Positions 24,361 through 36,369 are shown, counted from the first letter of the stretch. The stretch is 64,000 nucleotides of DNA from Cepaea nemoralis (GCA_014155875.1 JACEFZ010026856.1:82501-146500), one strand, 5' to 3'. Notes: a model not told the origin generated them from the letters alone. Numbers and translations: made by a program.

Positions 24361-24502
24361 AGCAAACCTATAATCACAGAAAGAAATTATGCACATGAAA
24401 CTATTCACAGACAAGACCTACATCTTAAATTAACAAGTTACAATAAATCAAATTATGAGTTATATTTGTCTACATGGCTTTAAGACCAGGTGACATACTT
24501 AC

Positions 24503-24616
24503 TGTCTCGTTCTTCAGGTAGTACTTTTCTAGCAGACTCGGGGAGTCCCAAGCTTTATTGTTGGTGATGAGTACGGTTGTGTTTGGTCTAGAGAACAGCT
24601 CAGAAAGTCCTGCAGC
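24503..24616 (-). CDS. Stabilin-like exon: FAS1 domain 2, H1 region
   Basis: Encodes 38 codons containing AGLSELFSRPNTTVLITNN and ending LEKYYLKNET. 'AGL...LS.....TV..P.N.A' is the FAS1 H1 region, here with ITNNKAW in place of the common P(T/S)(D/N).A. The acceptor is ATGTTGAAG and the donor ACA|GTAAGT. The exon encoding the middle of this FAS1 domain should follow between 24.5 and 15.6 kb but was not recognised. Confidence 0.87.
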
Positions 24617-24759
24617 CTTCAACATTTAGAGCAAGGAAAAAGCAGGGATTTAGTTTCATTAACAGAGAAGAATAAACAAGGACATGTAGAGGGACATTTA
24701 ATGTAGAAGAGATGATGTGTATGGCTGGGCCATGTGACATACAATCTTGCATAAAGACA

Positions 24760-24960
24760 GAGAACGAACAAACGAACGAACGAACGAAAGAACGAACGAA
24801 CGGACTTTATTTTCACAGGGTAACAAATTGTGCACGCAGGCCCATCTTACATTCGGCCCTTCCAGTCATTCATCTTTCGTTCATCAGTGCATAGTGCATT
24901 CACATAGGAAAAATACATTGTTAAATGAATGTTGTAAACATAAACAATGCATATTACCAT
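24760..24960 (-). repeat. Interspersed 3'-tail repeat, copy 2, with (CGTT)n tail
   Basis: Homologous to 63560-63760 and 4210-4290. On the minus strand the homology ends in an AATAAAGT-type signal and a tetranucleotide tail. On its other side begins the C/A satellite. Confidence 0.75.
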
Positions 24961-24964
24961 GATA

Positions 24965-26815
24965 TGAGACACATCCTACATCCACCCACACATCCCCCAT
25001 CCACCCACACATCTTTCATCTACCACACACACATCTCAAGCACACATACATACCCCCAACCACCCATCCCCACAACTATACATCTCTCCACCCAAACACA
25101 CACATCTTCCACCCACCACCCATCCCTCCCACTCACATCCCTAACCTCCCACACACACCTCAAGCACACATACATTCCCCCACCCACACATCCCCTACCA
25201 ACACAATCTCCTCACACACACACATATCCTCCACCCATCCCATAACCCACCAACAATCACCCACCCACATACCCTCCTCCACCCATACACCCCCAACCAC
25301 CAAGCTAAAACACATCCCCCAACCACACATCCCCCACCACACACACATCTCCCCACCTTGTCACACATCCTGCACCTACCAACTCACACATCCCGAACCC
25401 ACCCACACACCCCCACCATCTCCCAAACTTCATGCACTCACCCACCCAAACATCCTCCACCCACCGACACCTCCTCCACCCACCCATCCGTCAACCACAC
25501 ATCCCTTAACCACACATCTCGTAACCACACACCCCACCCATACACACACATCCCCACTCACATACACACATATCTCCCCACCCATACACATATCCCTCAC
25601 ACAAATCCCCACCCACCAACACATCCCCCATCCAAAAACACACACCCCAACACTCAAACATACTCAAACCCACACACGTCCCCCACCCACACGCACATCC
25701 CACACCCATACACTCATCCCCTCACACATCCCCCGCTAAGTATTTATCCCTCAACCACTTACAACAACACATCACCCAGCCACTCACCAACACATACATC
25801 TATCATCTACCCACCCACACTCACACACTCCAACCACCCAGCCAAACATACATCCTCAACCTCACACACATCCTTCACCCACGCGCACATCCACACCCAA
25901 CCATAACCGCCACCCACCCACACACGTATCCCTTACGCACACCCATCTCCATTCCCACACAACACCCCACCCATATACACATCACCCACCCACAAACACA
26001 TCCCCCACAGTCATCACTCACCCACATACACATCTAACCACACATCTCCTACCCACCCACAGATCCCCCACATACAAACACCATCGCCACCCTCAAATAT
26101 ATCCTCCACCCACCCACACTTACTCCACCCACACAGACATAATCCCCTCACACACACACACATCCCCACACCCATCCCACACCAATCCCCTAACCCACAT
26201 ACATCCCCACACCCATTCACCCACACCTCCCTCACCCACTCACACACACATTCTCCACTCACACAACCCCCACCCACCAACACCCACACATTTCCAACCA
26301 TCCACCCAAACATCTCACACCCACAAACACAAATCCCTTACCCACAGACACACATCCCCACATCCCCACACCACACCCATCCCCACCTAAACACATCTCC
26401 CTACCCATTCAGACATCCCCCACACCCACATCTCCACACCCACATTCCCCACCAACCCACACACATCCCTAGGCACACATACATCCCCCAACCCACACAT
26501 GCCCTACCCACTCCACCTACATAATTTCCCCACCCACACACATATCCCCCACCCATCCCATAATCCACCAATAATCACCCACCCACATATCCTCCTTCAC
26601 CCACTCACCCCCAACCACCCAGCCAATCACACTTCCCCCAACCACACATTCCCCCATCCACACACATCTCCCACCCCCAAACCACACATACCGCACCCAC
26701 CCACACACAAATCCCGCACCCACCCACACAATCTCTATACACCCACCTACACATCCCGAGCCCACCCACACACACACACACCCCACCATCACCCAACCAA
26801 CTAGTACGAACAAAC
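24965..26815 (+). repeat. C/A-rich degenerate satellite (CCCACCCACACAYC)
   Basis: About 1.85 kb made almost only of C, A and some T, with few G on the plus strand. It is built from CCCACC, CACACA and ACATCC words without a fixed period. The minus strand is G/T-rich with many GGG and GGTGGG tracts. A related block continues at 27065-27245. Confidence 0.92.
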
Positions 26816-26934
26816 TCCCACACTTTACACACACATACAGTGACGATTTTCGTCAGCTGTCTCGCAAAATTGTAAAAAAGTGGAGAAACATTGAATATAT
26901 ACATTTTGTAACGTAAAAATTAGTGATGCAATTC

Positions 26935-26935
<1 letters not shown>

Positions 26936-27030
<95 letters not shown>

Positions 27031-27031
27031 T
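26936..27031 (+). repeat. (CT)n microsatellite
   Basis: About 95 bp of CT with rare interruptions. Confidence 0.97.
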
Positions 27032-27064
27032 TCTTAAACACACACACATACTCTCACACTCATT

Positions 27065-27245
27065 CACTCTCTCTCATCCTTCACCCACCCGCACATCCAC
27101 ACCCAACCATTCCCGTCACCCACCCACACACACTTCCCTCACGCACTACCATCTCACCTCCCACACAAAACCCCACTCATGTATACATCACCCACCCACA
27201 AACACATCCCCCACACACATCACTCACCCACACGCATCTCCCCTC
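27065..27245 (+). repeat. C/A-rich satellite, second block
   Basis: Same word usage as 24965-26815 (CACCCACCC, ACACATC), separated by the CT tract. Confidence 0.85.
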
Positions 27246-27455
27246 ACATTTTGTGCAATTCAGTAAGATAATTCCTGGAATTGGCATAAACATGATGAAA
27301 TAAGCAGTGCATGTTAAATTCAAGTGGCAGTAAAAATGCTAATATAAAAGATGAGGATACAGAAAAATAAAATATGGCATAGCATGTCACATGACAGGCA
27401 GACACACAACCTCTCTCTCACACTCACTCATTCTCTCACTCAATCTATCACACAT

Positions 27456-27508
27456 ATGCACACACACACACACGCACACACATACACACACACACACACA
27501 CACACAGT
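27456..27508 (+). repeat. (CA)n microsatellite
   Basis: CA dinucleotides with occasional G or T substitutions. Confidence 0.95.
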
Positions 27509-27604
27509 GGCGAATGATAGTGAAAATGATAGTGAAAAATGATACCAGTAGGTGGCTTAGGGAGGCATATAGTCGGTTTGGAGCTAGTATCGAAAGAGTT
27601 TTCG

Positions 27605-27644
<40 letters not shown>

Positions 27645-27671
27645 GGCAGGCAGGCAGGCAGGCAGGCAGAC

Positions 27672-27754
<83 letters not shown>

Positions 27755-27755
27755 T
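27605..27755 (+). repeat. (GACA)n/(GGCA)n alternating microsatellite
   Basis: Four blocks: GACA, GGCA, GACA, GGCA. The block alternation suggests duplication of a two-block unit. Confidence 0.95.
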
Positions 27756-28049
27756 AAGTGAAGGATGGATAGATGGAAGGATCAAATGATGGATGCATAG
27801 ATGTATGGGTACATGAATGGATAGACAAATAATGTTAGGTGTGGTTAATATTGATGTATAACTCTGTAGATTCAAGATGCTTACATTTGTGCAAGATGTA
27901 GATAGGGAGTGATAGTGACGTAGTATCATTCCCGTAGACAATATGACGAAAGAGGGGTTGGTTATTACTTAGTTCACTTGTGGTAAACAACTTGAAGAAC
28001 TGGGGATTTGTTTATTTCGGTAAACAACTAGAGTATGCCATAATCGTTC

Positions 28050-29460
28050 ACTGGTTACTATCTGTCCAGGACGTTCCACTGATTAGTGTCTGTACACGAT
28101 GTTCACTGATTACTGTCTGCCCAGCATGCCCCCTATATGATTGTCTGCCCATGAGGTTCCACTGATTAGTGTCTACCCTGGATGTTCTATTAATTAGTAT
28201 CGGCCAAGGATGTTCCACTGATTAGTTTCTGACAGGATGTACCACTGATTAGTGTCTACCCATGATGTTCCACTGATTAGTGTCTGCCCATGAGGTTCCA
28301 CTGATTAGTGTCTACCCATGATGTTCCACTGATTAGTGTCTGCCCATGATGTTCCACTGATTAGTGTCTGCTCATGATGTTCCACTGATTAGTGTCTACC
28401 CATAATGATTAGTGTCTACCCATGATGTTCCACTGATTAGTGTCTACCCATGATGTTCCACTGATTAGTGTCTACCCATGATGTTCCACTGATTAGTGTC
28501 TACCCATGATGTTCCACTGATTAGTGCCTGCCCACGATGTTCCACTGATTAGTGTCTGCTCATGATGTTCCACTGATTAGTGTCTGCTCATGATGTTCCA
28601 CTGATTCGTGTCTACCCATAATGTTCCACTGATTAGTGTCTGCTCATGATGTTCCACTGATTAGTGTCTGCTCATGATGTTCCACTGATTAGTGTCTGCT
28701 CATGATGTTTCACTGATTAGTATCTGCTCCTGATGTTCCACTGATTAGTGTCTGCTCATAATGTTCCACTGATTAGTGTCTGCTCATGATGTTCCACTGA
28801 TTAGTATCTGCTCATGATGTTCCACTGATTAGTATCTGCTCATGATGTTCCACTGATTAGTGTCTGCTCATGGTGTTCCACTGATTAGTATCTGCTCATG
28901 ATGTTCCACTGATTAGTGTCTGCTCATGATGTTCCACTGATTAGTGTCTACCCATGATGTTCCTATGATTAGTGCCTGCCCACGATGTTCCACTGATTAG
29001 TGCCTGCCCACGATGTTCCACTGATTAGTGTCTACCAATGATATTCCACTGATTAGTGTCTGCCGATGATATTCCACTGATTATTATCTGCCCAGTATAT
29101 CCCACTGATTAGTGTCTTCCCAGGAAGTTCCACTTATTGGTGTCTGCCCAGAATGTTCAACTAATTAGTGTCTGCCCAGCATGACCCACATATGAGTATC
29201 TGCCCAGAACATTCCACAGATTATTATCTGCCCCGAATGTTCCACTGATTATTGTATGCCCAGGATGTTCCACTGACTAGTGTCTGCCCATGATGTTCCA
29301 CCGATTAGTATCTGCCCTAAACGTTCCATAGATTTGTGTCTGCCCAGGATGTTCCATTGATTAGTGACTGCCCAGGATGTACTACTGATTAATGTCTGCC
29401 CAGGATATTCCACTGACTAGTGTCTGCCCAGAAGGTTCTATATATGTGTCTCTCCAGGAT
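28050..29460 (+). repeat. 28 bp minisatellite, about 50 units
   Basis: The unit is TGATGTTCCACTGATTAGTG followed by TCTGCTCA. The centre is homogeneous (CTCA and CCCA variants), the ends diverged. Confidence 0.93.
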
Positions 29461-29818
29461 GCCAGGCATAGAGGTGCAAACTCCGACCCTATAACATCAT
29501 CCAATCTACATCCCAAGGATGGATCCAACATGATAGATCAAGACAAACAGCACTTCAGCTTTTCATGTGCTTGCATGCGCACCAGCACTCACCTACCTGG
29601 TACTCGCCATGCATATTTAGTCAGCTACTTACCACAAACATTGATAAAGTATTCCGCAATTAACATAATTATTGATATAGTCTGTTTTACTTACAGTAAA
29701 CATTAGGTAAGTATTTTCTGGCTACTATAATCATTGATAGAATCAATTATACGTAAAGAAAACATTTTGAAACCGGTGTTGCTAATTATAATCCCTGGAT
29801 AAATTATAGCATACTTAC

Positions 29819-29881
29819 CATAATCATTGAGTACATTGTGCTGTAATCTGATTGATTTTTAATGAGGTCCATGGTAGTTTC
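29819..29881 (-). CDS. Stabilin-like exon: FAS1 domain 2, first helix
   Basis: Encodes 21 codons, ETTMDLIKNQSDYSTMYSMI plus Met, resembling the 'l...L+...+.S.F...+' opening of FAS1 domains. The acceptor is TCTACCTGCAG and the donor ATG|GTAAGT, a near-consensus donor. Phase 0 at both ends, so it can be joined directly to the exons at 32359-32508 and 24503-24616. Confidence 0.85.
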
Positions 29882-30129
29882 CTGCAGGTAGAAGATAAAA
29901 ATGGTGATTGAAGAGTGTATATTTACAAACAGGCAGACAATCATAGAGAGACACGCTGACTTGTACAGACTTTTATAAGACCAGGTAAGCAGAAACGTTA
30001 TTTAGCGGACACAAGGATGAATATGTGATTACATACACACAGGCAGAAATACAGACAGGCAGACCGATGGTGGAAGCGAACAAGAAGACACACTCAACAC
30101 TGGTTTGAGCCAGGCTGTTTAGGCCAGCC

Positions 30130-30245
30130 AGTGTCATCTACTCGTGGCCACACAGTGTCATGTCATCTGCTCGTGGCCACACAGTGTCATGTCATCTACT
30201 CGCGGCCACACAGTGTCATGTCATCTACTCCTGGCCACACATGGA
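30130..30245 (+). repeat. 29 bp minisatellite, 4 units
   Basis: The unit is GTGTCATGTCATCTACTCGT followed by GGCCACACA. Confidence 0.9.
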
Positions 30246-30249
30246 GGTC

Positions 30250-30400
30250 CTGTGGTGCGTGCAGTGGCTAGCACGTTTGCCTGTCAGACCAATTATCATA
30301 TGTTCGAATCCCATTTGAGGCAGGAATTATTTTCATTGATCTAAGTTCCCTAAAATTAGTATCAGTACTTTTCTAGGAAGTAAAGAGGCACTTTCACTAT
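30250..30400 (+). mobile_element. tRNA-derived SINE
   Basis: A box TGGCTAGCACGTTT and B box GTTCGAATCCC at tRNA spacing, followed by a SINE body. It starts immediately after the 29 bp array. Confidence 0.75.
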
Positions 30401-30654
30401 CAATATATATTAGAGTTTAATAATTCAGGAGCTCACGATGTGAGAATATTGGGAGAAGTCCGTATGCTCCCTCCTCTGTTGCAGCATGCAGGATTTGTTG
30501 TATAGACATTCAGTAAGTACACTACAGTAGTATATAATGTCATATATGCAACATTTAACGGAACACTTCGGGTAAAAGGGGAAGCCTAAAGATGTAAAGA
30601 TGATTAGAGACGGACATTCTAGTATCATTGTTGAATTGCCAGCCAGTATTAGTC

Positions 30655-30906
30655 TAGTCTAGTCTAGTCTTTCCTTTTGAGCCTAAGTCGGCGCATAGAG
30701 CAGACGTCATGGCTCTCCATGTCTGGCGACCCGCCGCTACCCGTTGCAGCACTTGGATGTTCACCTGGCCTCCGAATGGGCCCTCCAAGGAATTCAACAA
30801 GCTTGTGCGAAGCGTCCAACATTTGGAGCCATAAATCTGTTCCTGTGACAACGTGGAGTTTTATGATGGTGGTTTGTCAAGCCGTCGATCAACTGTCTTG
30901 AGTCAA
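30655..30906. repeat. Sequence fused to the 18S fragment
   Basis: Starts with (AGTCT)3 and has no rRNA match recognised by eye. It may be the remainder of a chimeric retrocopy. Confidence 0.35.
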
Positions 30907-31193
30907 GACCCTCTCCGGAATCGAACCCTGATTCCCCGTTACCCGTTACAAACATGGTAGGCATGTCACGTACCATCGACATTTGATAGGGCAGACATTT
31001 GAAAGATGCGTCGCCGGCACGTAAGGACATGCTATCAGCACAAAGTTATCCAGTCACCAGTGGGAACGCCGCGGCCCGCGAATGGCAACGATCATTGGTT
31101 TTGAATCAATAAAAGCGCTCTTTCCGCGAAGGTCGGAGCTTGGTTAGCATGTATTAGCTCTAGAATTGCCACAGTTATCCAAGTAGGATACTG
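30907..31193 (-). rRNA. 18S rRNA fragment (dispersed pseudogene)
   Basis: The minus strand reads TCCTACTTGGATAACTGTGG, AATTCTAGAGCTAATACATG, CCCTATCAAATGTCGATGGT and GGGGAATCAGGGTTCGATTC in 18S order, corresponding to roughly the first quarter of small-subunit rRNA. It ends abruptly at both sides, has small rearrangements, and lies in an intron. It is not a functional rDNA unit. Confidence 0.9.
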
Positions 31194-31454
31194 TATATTA
31201 TTATGATAGATATAATGTTAATGTAGCCCTATGGCGTAAACAATAAACGATAGTCACTTTACTTGTGCATGTGTATTACAATAAATATGCCTGGGATGAG
31301 GCAACGGTGCTATCTTTCAATGTGTTCATAGTTGCCTCAGGTGCATTATGTTGACTCATATCCTGTTTTCCACAGGGCAAGATCATTTTTGCCGGAACTC
31401 AATACCAAGAAATCCAAGCCAGGCAACTTCGGACATTCATCTCTCACAATAATT

Positions 31455-31640
31455 CCGGATGTCGGCGCGACCGAGAGGTTTAACGTGCTCGTGATTTAAC
31501 TGTCTCTGGTGACCAAGGCGTTGTGAGTTCATTACCCACATCGGTCATATGTATTTAAAGATTGACTTCTGGTCCTTAACTTGAAGACGTAAATTACTCA
31601 CCTCAGAAGTCAGAGTGGGTTCGCCCGATGGCGGTGGCCA
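31455..31640 (+). mobile_element. tRNA-derived SINE, degenerate
   Basis: GCGCGACCGAGAGGTTTAAC, then GTGAGTTCATTACCCAC at B-box spacing. Tail not defined. Confidence 0.45.
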
Positions 31641-32138
31641 TTGTACAAAGGATAACTAACCCTCTCGCAAAAACAATTCAGTGCACTCACTGGTAGTAGG
31701 AAATACTAGTAGTAATTGCACGTCTGGAGATTACGCTCGAGTTTAAAGATTAATCTAGTTTATCGGGAAGATAAAATAATTCCAGTGGGCCCTAGCTGTG
31801 GTATTTTATGTTTAGAAAATGTTAGTTAGCTTCTTCCTCGTTCACCTTCAGACGTCAGCATGGATGAATCCAAAGCAGGCCATCCATCCATCATGTGCCA
31901 TGCCGATAAGCGAGGGCCGTCATGTTTTACCATCTCACTCGATCACCAGAGTCGTGGATCAGCTCCGTGTTCCTGTTTAGATCATGCCACGTGGCCAGGC
32001 CATCAGGTATTTATTTCTTGGCCTTCCCATTGGTCTTTTCTCCTCGATCTTCCAAGGTGTCATCTGCGTCTGGTTTGACATTCTCTTTTTATTTATTTAT
32101 TTATTTCCTTTAAAATAAATAGTTTGTTTACAATGTAA

Positions 32139-32342
32139 TGTCGGCTCCATTGTGAAGAGGTCATACCCACTTTCGAAACACAGGTGGGTGAGATTTGGCA
32201 GAATACCACGTCATGTTGGGTTTCTAGGAATTGGTAAGGGTGCCGGGCGTTCAGAAAGCAATGGCAAACTACTGAACGTAAATTTGTTAAAAGATTACAA
32301 CAGCCAAAAATTACTGGTGTTGACTGCAACGTCCTGATTGCA
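32139..32342 (+). mobile_element. SINE with AGAAAGCAATGGCAAACTAC core beside a splice donor
   Basis: Flanked by the 9 bp duplication ACAATGTAA (32130-32138 and 32343-32351). Contains AGAAAGCAATGGCAAACTAC and CTGGTGTTGACTGCAACGTC. The right duplication ends one base before the GTAAGA donor hexamer of the exon at 32359-32508, so the insertion is antisense at about intron position +8. Confidence 0.85.
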
Positions 32343-32358
32343 ACAATGTAAATCTTAC

Positions 32359-32508
32359 CTGCGTGCCTCCAGACATGACATCTGTTATTCCCACCACATC
32401 ATTTATGATGTGGATGATTCCATTCCATGCCTCAATGTTGCCTTCTATTACATGAGATGTATCCTTGCTTGTCGAGTTGTCACAGCTCAGCACATAGTAG
32501 GTTATATT
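32359..32508 (-). CDS. Stabilin-like exon: FAS1 domain 1, C-terminus
   Basis: Encodes exactly 50 codons, including SHVIEGNIEAWNGIIHIIND. 'NG.IH.I...+' is the FAS1 H2 motif. The acceptor is ATACTGAACAG and the donor CAG|GTAAGA. A SINE inserted at intron position +8 from this donor (see 32139-32342). Phase 0 at both ends. Confidence 0.93.
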
Positions 32509-32519
32509 CTGTTCAGTAT

Positions 32520-33470
32520 GAAATCAACGGAATTAAATTAAATACAACAGGCTTTTATTATATACAAAGGCTATTAACGTCGAATCACACCCTATGGCAT
32601 GAGCTGGTAAGCTGTTGTTCTTAAGGCTCTTACGGCAGCTGGTTGGAGATGTTATTTGGGAACGTAGACGATTTGACTCTAATCAGGAAATTAATGGCTT
32701 CGCAAACGGAGCTGATGCGGTGCTTTCTGTCGAAGGTGAATTAACAAATATCCGTGTGGGGCAGCTGTCACGTCTTTTCAACTCTCTTGCACATGTGACA
32801 CTTTGCATGGGTACATCTGTTTGGACAGATTGGTAATGTGTGACTCGTCTCGGGGATGTTTTAACACAATTAGATAATGCGAATTCAGACTGATGGTTCT
32901 TTGTTCTTTATTCTTACCAAAGAGGTTCTGTACATTAACATAACGCTGAGGTTGCGATGATTACTACCCTTAGTAACTAATTTAGTCGCTCTATCATCTG
33001 TCACGGACATTAGGTCATCTACCACCACTAACCGGCGTCTATCACCTATCTATTTTTCCATATCCGACAAGCCTTCGTCAAACTGGATACCCTTCGTAGT
33101 CCCATACATGGATTGCTATTCTCCATAGCACCATATAACGCACTCTGTAATCGGGACGATCATGTCTAGGACTAGGGCAAGGCACTTTTGCACAAAGATG
33201 GATTTTACACTCCCCGTTGGTGCTGCATTCATTGCTGTAAAAGGATGTTTCCATCGAGGATCCATGACTATTAGTATCCACCTACTTAACCATGTCACGT
33301 ATTTTAATAGGTTTGAACCAGCCTCTGCGAACCCGCCCTCCGTGCCTCCGTGCGCCCTCACATGCACACACGAGAACACACGCACACACACGGTGTTTAG
33401 TTTTATATATTACAGTAGCCATACATGAATTACTTAGACAGACTTTAACCTAGATTGGACATACATTTCG
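32520..33470. other. Unassigned region with a possible exon-like frame
   Basis: On the minus strand CTTTTACAG at about 33230 is followed by NECSTNGECKIHLCAK (about 33229-33180), reminiscent of an EGF start, but the following residues do not continue the cysteine pattern. No safe assignment. Confidence 0.25.
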
Positions 33471-34630
33471 TCCTTTATGCGGCGGATCTGTTACGTCACA
33501 TTTAACATTGAAGGATTTATTATCAGGCGGATATCATATTTCCACATCATTTCCTAATTAGTTACCTCACTAAAGGGAAAGCTTGGAGTCAAAATAGTGA
33601 TGGAAATAGAAAGGGGTAGACAAGGAAAAACGTGCATAAAACAAGCATGTACTAATCGATCAATTCGTACATCCTTGGAATTATAGAGTGCGGCACAAGA
33701 CAGACAATTATGGAATAGAATGGTGAGGAGGCTCTATGACCAGCCCAAGTCCTGAACAAAAATGATAGTATGTGGTTGCCATGACATTTCAGGTAAGCGA
33801 GAATTAGTGGCTACTAATAAGCAAGGTATTCGATAAGAAACCATGGATACAGATTGCAATTCTCCTGATCACATGGGTGTCGATGATGTATGTGTCACAG
33901 TCATAAGGTCATTCTAATTTAACAGTTTGACTAGACTCAGAATGGAGATTCACTTAATCAACAGGCTGGGTTTTGTCCACCCAGCTGTAATGAATACTGT
34001 TATAGATAACACTGTTAAACACAATGTTCCCTCTTCCATCTCAAGCTTATCGTATAACCATACCTAACGCTCCCGTTCTCGGTTAGAGTGTGCTGACAAT
34101 ATTGTCACATTTCCTTCTTGCCACAAAAACACATAAAACTGTGCATAAACTTCCAATGCACAACTTATAAGTTAATATTCCTTATTTAAACATGTTTTGC
34201 GTTTGCATTTATAGTTTTAATAGTTTCTTCTCCAGCCATGTCTGTGCTGCTCCTAAATATCGTTACTGGGATCGAAACGTCAGATTTCTGTTTTGAATTT
34301 TAACTTATTTATTATAATATTTGTGCAGTGTTATTTTGTTGTTGTTTTATGCTTCTTGTTCCTGTTCCTGTTCTTGTTCTTGTTTTTTTTTCTGGTTCTT
34401 GCTGTTTTTGTTGTTCTTCTTATATTATTACTATTATTGTTTTTAATAATGAAGACACAAACAATATATTGCGAGATTTATTGTCTGGCATATTTCGCTA
34501 AATCTCAAAAGATGCATACTGCAGAAATCACACGACATTGATTAAAGTAATTAGATAAATCCATCAAGCAGAAATATACACACATTCATATAGTAAATTT
34601 AACTATCTGCTACAGTAGCTTTAAACTGAC
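33471..34630. other. No gene recognised
   Basis: AT-rich unique sequence; one T-rich stretch (34330-34440). Confidence 0.4.
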
Positions 34631-34671
34631 TATCATGTCTTTCTGTTTCCACACAACTGGCTGTCCTGTTT

Positions 34672-35600
34672 TCAAAATTGCCGTCCAGTCGATGACCCAG
34701 GAAGTTTGTGGTGAGTCTGCTTGGCAAGGTCCCCGTTGTCTTTGTGTATTATTCTGTCAATCCTATTGGGTATATGTTCGACCACACTGATGTTTAACTG
34801 CCTCTCTGTTCTGCCTTTGAAGATAGACTGGCACCTGCGTGTAAATTGATAAATACAATTGGATTTGGCGTCGAGAGGAACAGGCCCCTTTACTGATAGG
34901 GTGGGAATAGCTGTTTTTCTGTAACTAATAGCCGGAGTTGCAGCACACAATTTAAGAATGACTGTTGTAATGAGCCGGTCCTTTAGAAGGTGCATTACGT
35001 CATCCCCTCCAAAGGTTAGCTGGATAAATACTATGAGTATTGGTGTTGATGTTTCTTCGGGATTTTGTTACAGCTGTTGGTGCTTTATAAATCCTGCGGA
35101 GTAGCCATTCAGGTGTAAGGCATTCTTCAGGGTTTCAAATTCCTATGTCCGTCTGTCCGGTGTGCTTATCTTCCTGGCTCTTTCAAACTATTCAGCGACG
35201 TATGTACTGGTGGGCGGGGGTGAAAATGTGGACATTTATGCTTTGGCCAGTCCACGTTTCTTTGTGTTACACCAATCTTTGAATTGTGTAGTTTATTTTT
35301 CTTTCTAAGTCTCATTAAAATATCTAGACACTGCAACGCTTCGTCGTGTTCGTGTTCCTTAGACAGAGAGATGTTCTTAGGCGTCAGGTTCATTGTGACC
35401 TAAACCGATGTTGCTTGTTGCTAGTCTTTGGTGATAAGTATTATACTGTCGGCGTATCGATGGTAGAAGTCCTAGTTTTTAATGTCTGAGGATCTCTTTT
35501 CTTCTAAATGTGCCATGAAGATGTCCTCTAGAATAGGGCCAAGAGGTCTCCCCGTGGCCACTCCGTCAATGTATGCCATGTAATCTGTTCATGCCATGAT
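34672..35600 (-). pseudogene. Penelope-like element remnant (RT and GIY-YIG)
   Basis: Minus strand, 5' to 3': MAYIDGVATGRPLGPILEDI then FMAHLE (Penelope-type 'DG.(A/V)MG.PL(G/S)P.+A..F'), RYADSI where R-Y-V-D-D is usual, then LDAKSNCIYQFTRRC and IFKGRTERQLNISVVEHIP. The last corresponds to the '.YIG.T.+.L..R...H' portion of the GIY-YIG endonuclease. Several stops and shifts; the second catalytic Asp and the Y-I-G are altered. Boundaries unknown. Confidence 0.78.
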
Positions 35601-36134
35601 TTTTGTTCATGCTATGACGAAAGCCTGACAAGGTTTTCTCACTTAGGCTTCATTGCTATGCACTAAATATACGATTTCCTCATTTTATTTTGTCCTACTT
35701 CTTTTGTGTGAAGCATCAGAGAGAGGAGGCAGATGCAATGTTCTGTGTTTCACTTGTTTTGTTGCTTATTGCTAATGTCAGATTTGATTTCTTCAATGTC
35801 ACTTTTACTCATTATAGCCAACTCTTGCTGTGTCGTCCCCTCGCCTTGTATCCCAATGCTCTCATGTAGTACGCAATAGTCACTGGTTGATCTTGTTCCA
35901 TTCTAACTAAATATTCCAAACATGTAATTTCTTGATGTTCTATAAAGTCGGTAATAGGTGTTGCCCCTCCATTTGCTCTGTGTTTTCTCATTTGTCTCTA
36001 TCTATTTTTTTTTTTCCAGCTGTGTTTCTTAGACATCTCATCTCACATGCTGTGATTTTGCGTCTGCGAGTTTCTAGGAATGTCCGTGTGTTAATAAAAT
36101 ATACTAATGCCAATAAAAAATACAACATTCTCAC

Positions 36135-36309
36135 CCCAGATGTCAAGGACATCTTTGTCTCCAAATTGGCCAGATTTCCTTGCAGGTTGTAAAATGAACT
36201 GGATGAAGTAGTCATGAACTGGCCAGCCGCGATGTGCTGACGAAGGATCTGTTGCAGCTTGTTGTCATCTCCCATAAGGTTGGCCAGTTGACTGTCGTTC
36301 ATCACATTT
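36135..36309 (-). CDS. Stabilin-like exon: FAS1 domain 1, middle
   Basis: Encodes 58 codons including LQQILRQHIAAGQFM and NLETKMSLTSG. The FAS1 'L..HI..G.F' and 'L.TK+SLTSG' segments are visible. The acceptor is AATTGCTAG and the donor GGG|GTGAGA. It ends at phase 0. Confidence 0.92.
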
Positions 36310-36369
36310 CTAGCAATTCACAAGAAACATTTGTATCATGAACAAGTAAAAAGTAAGGCCCCAGGGTAA

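Noticed and set aside
27387..27941. 184-codon frame rich in CLPACLPAC
   Set aside because: Antisense of the (GACA)n/(GGCA)n microsatellite.
33162..33260. NECSTNGEC as a further EGF exon
   Set aside because: The cysteine pattern does not continue and no matching donor or phase was found.
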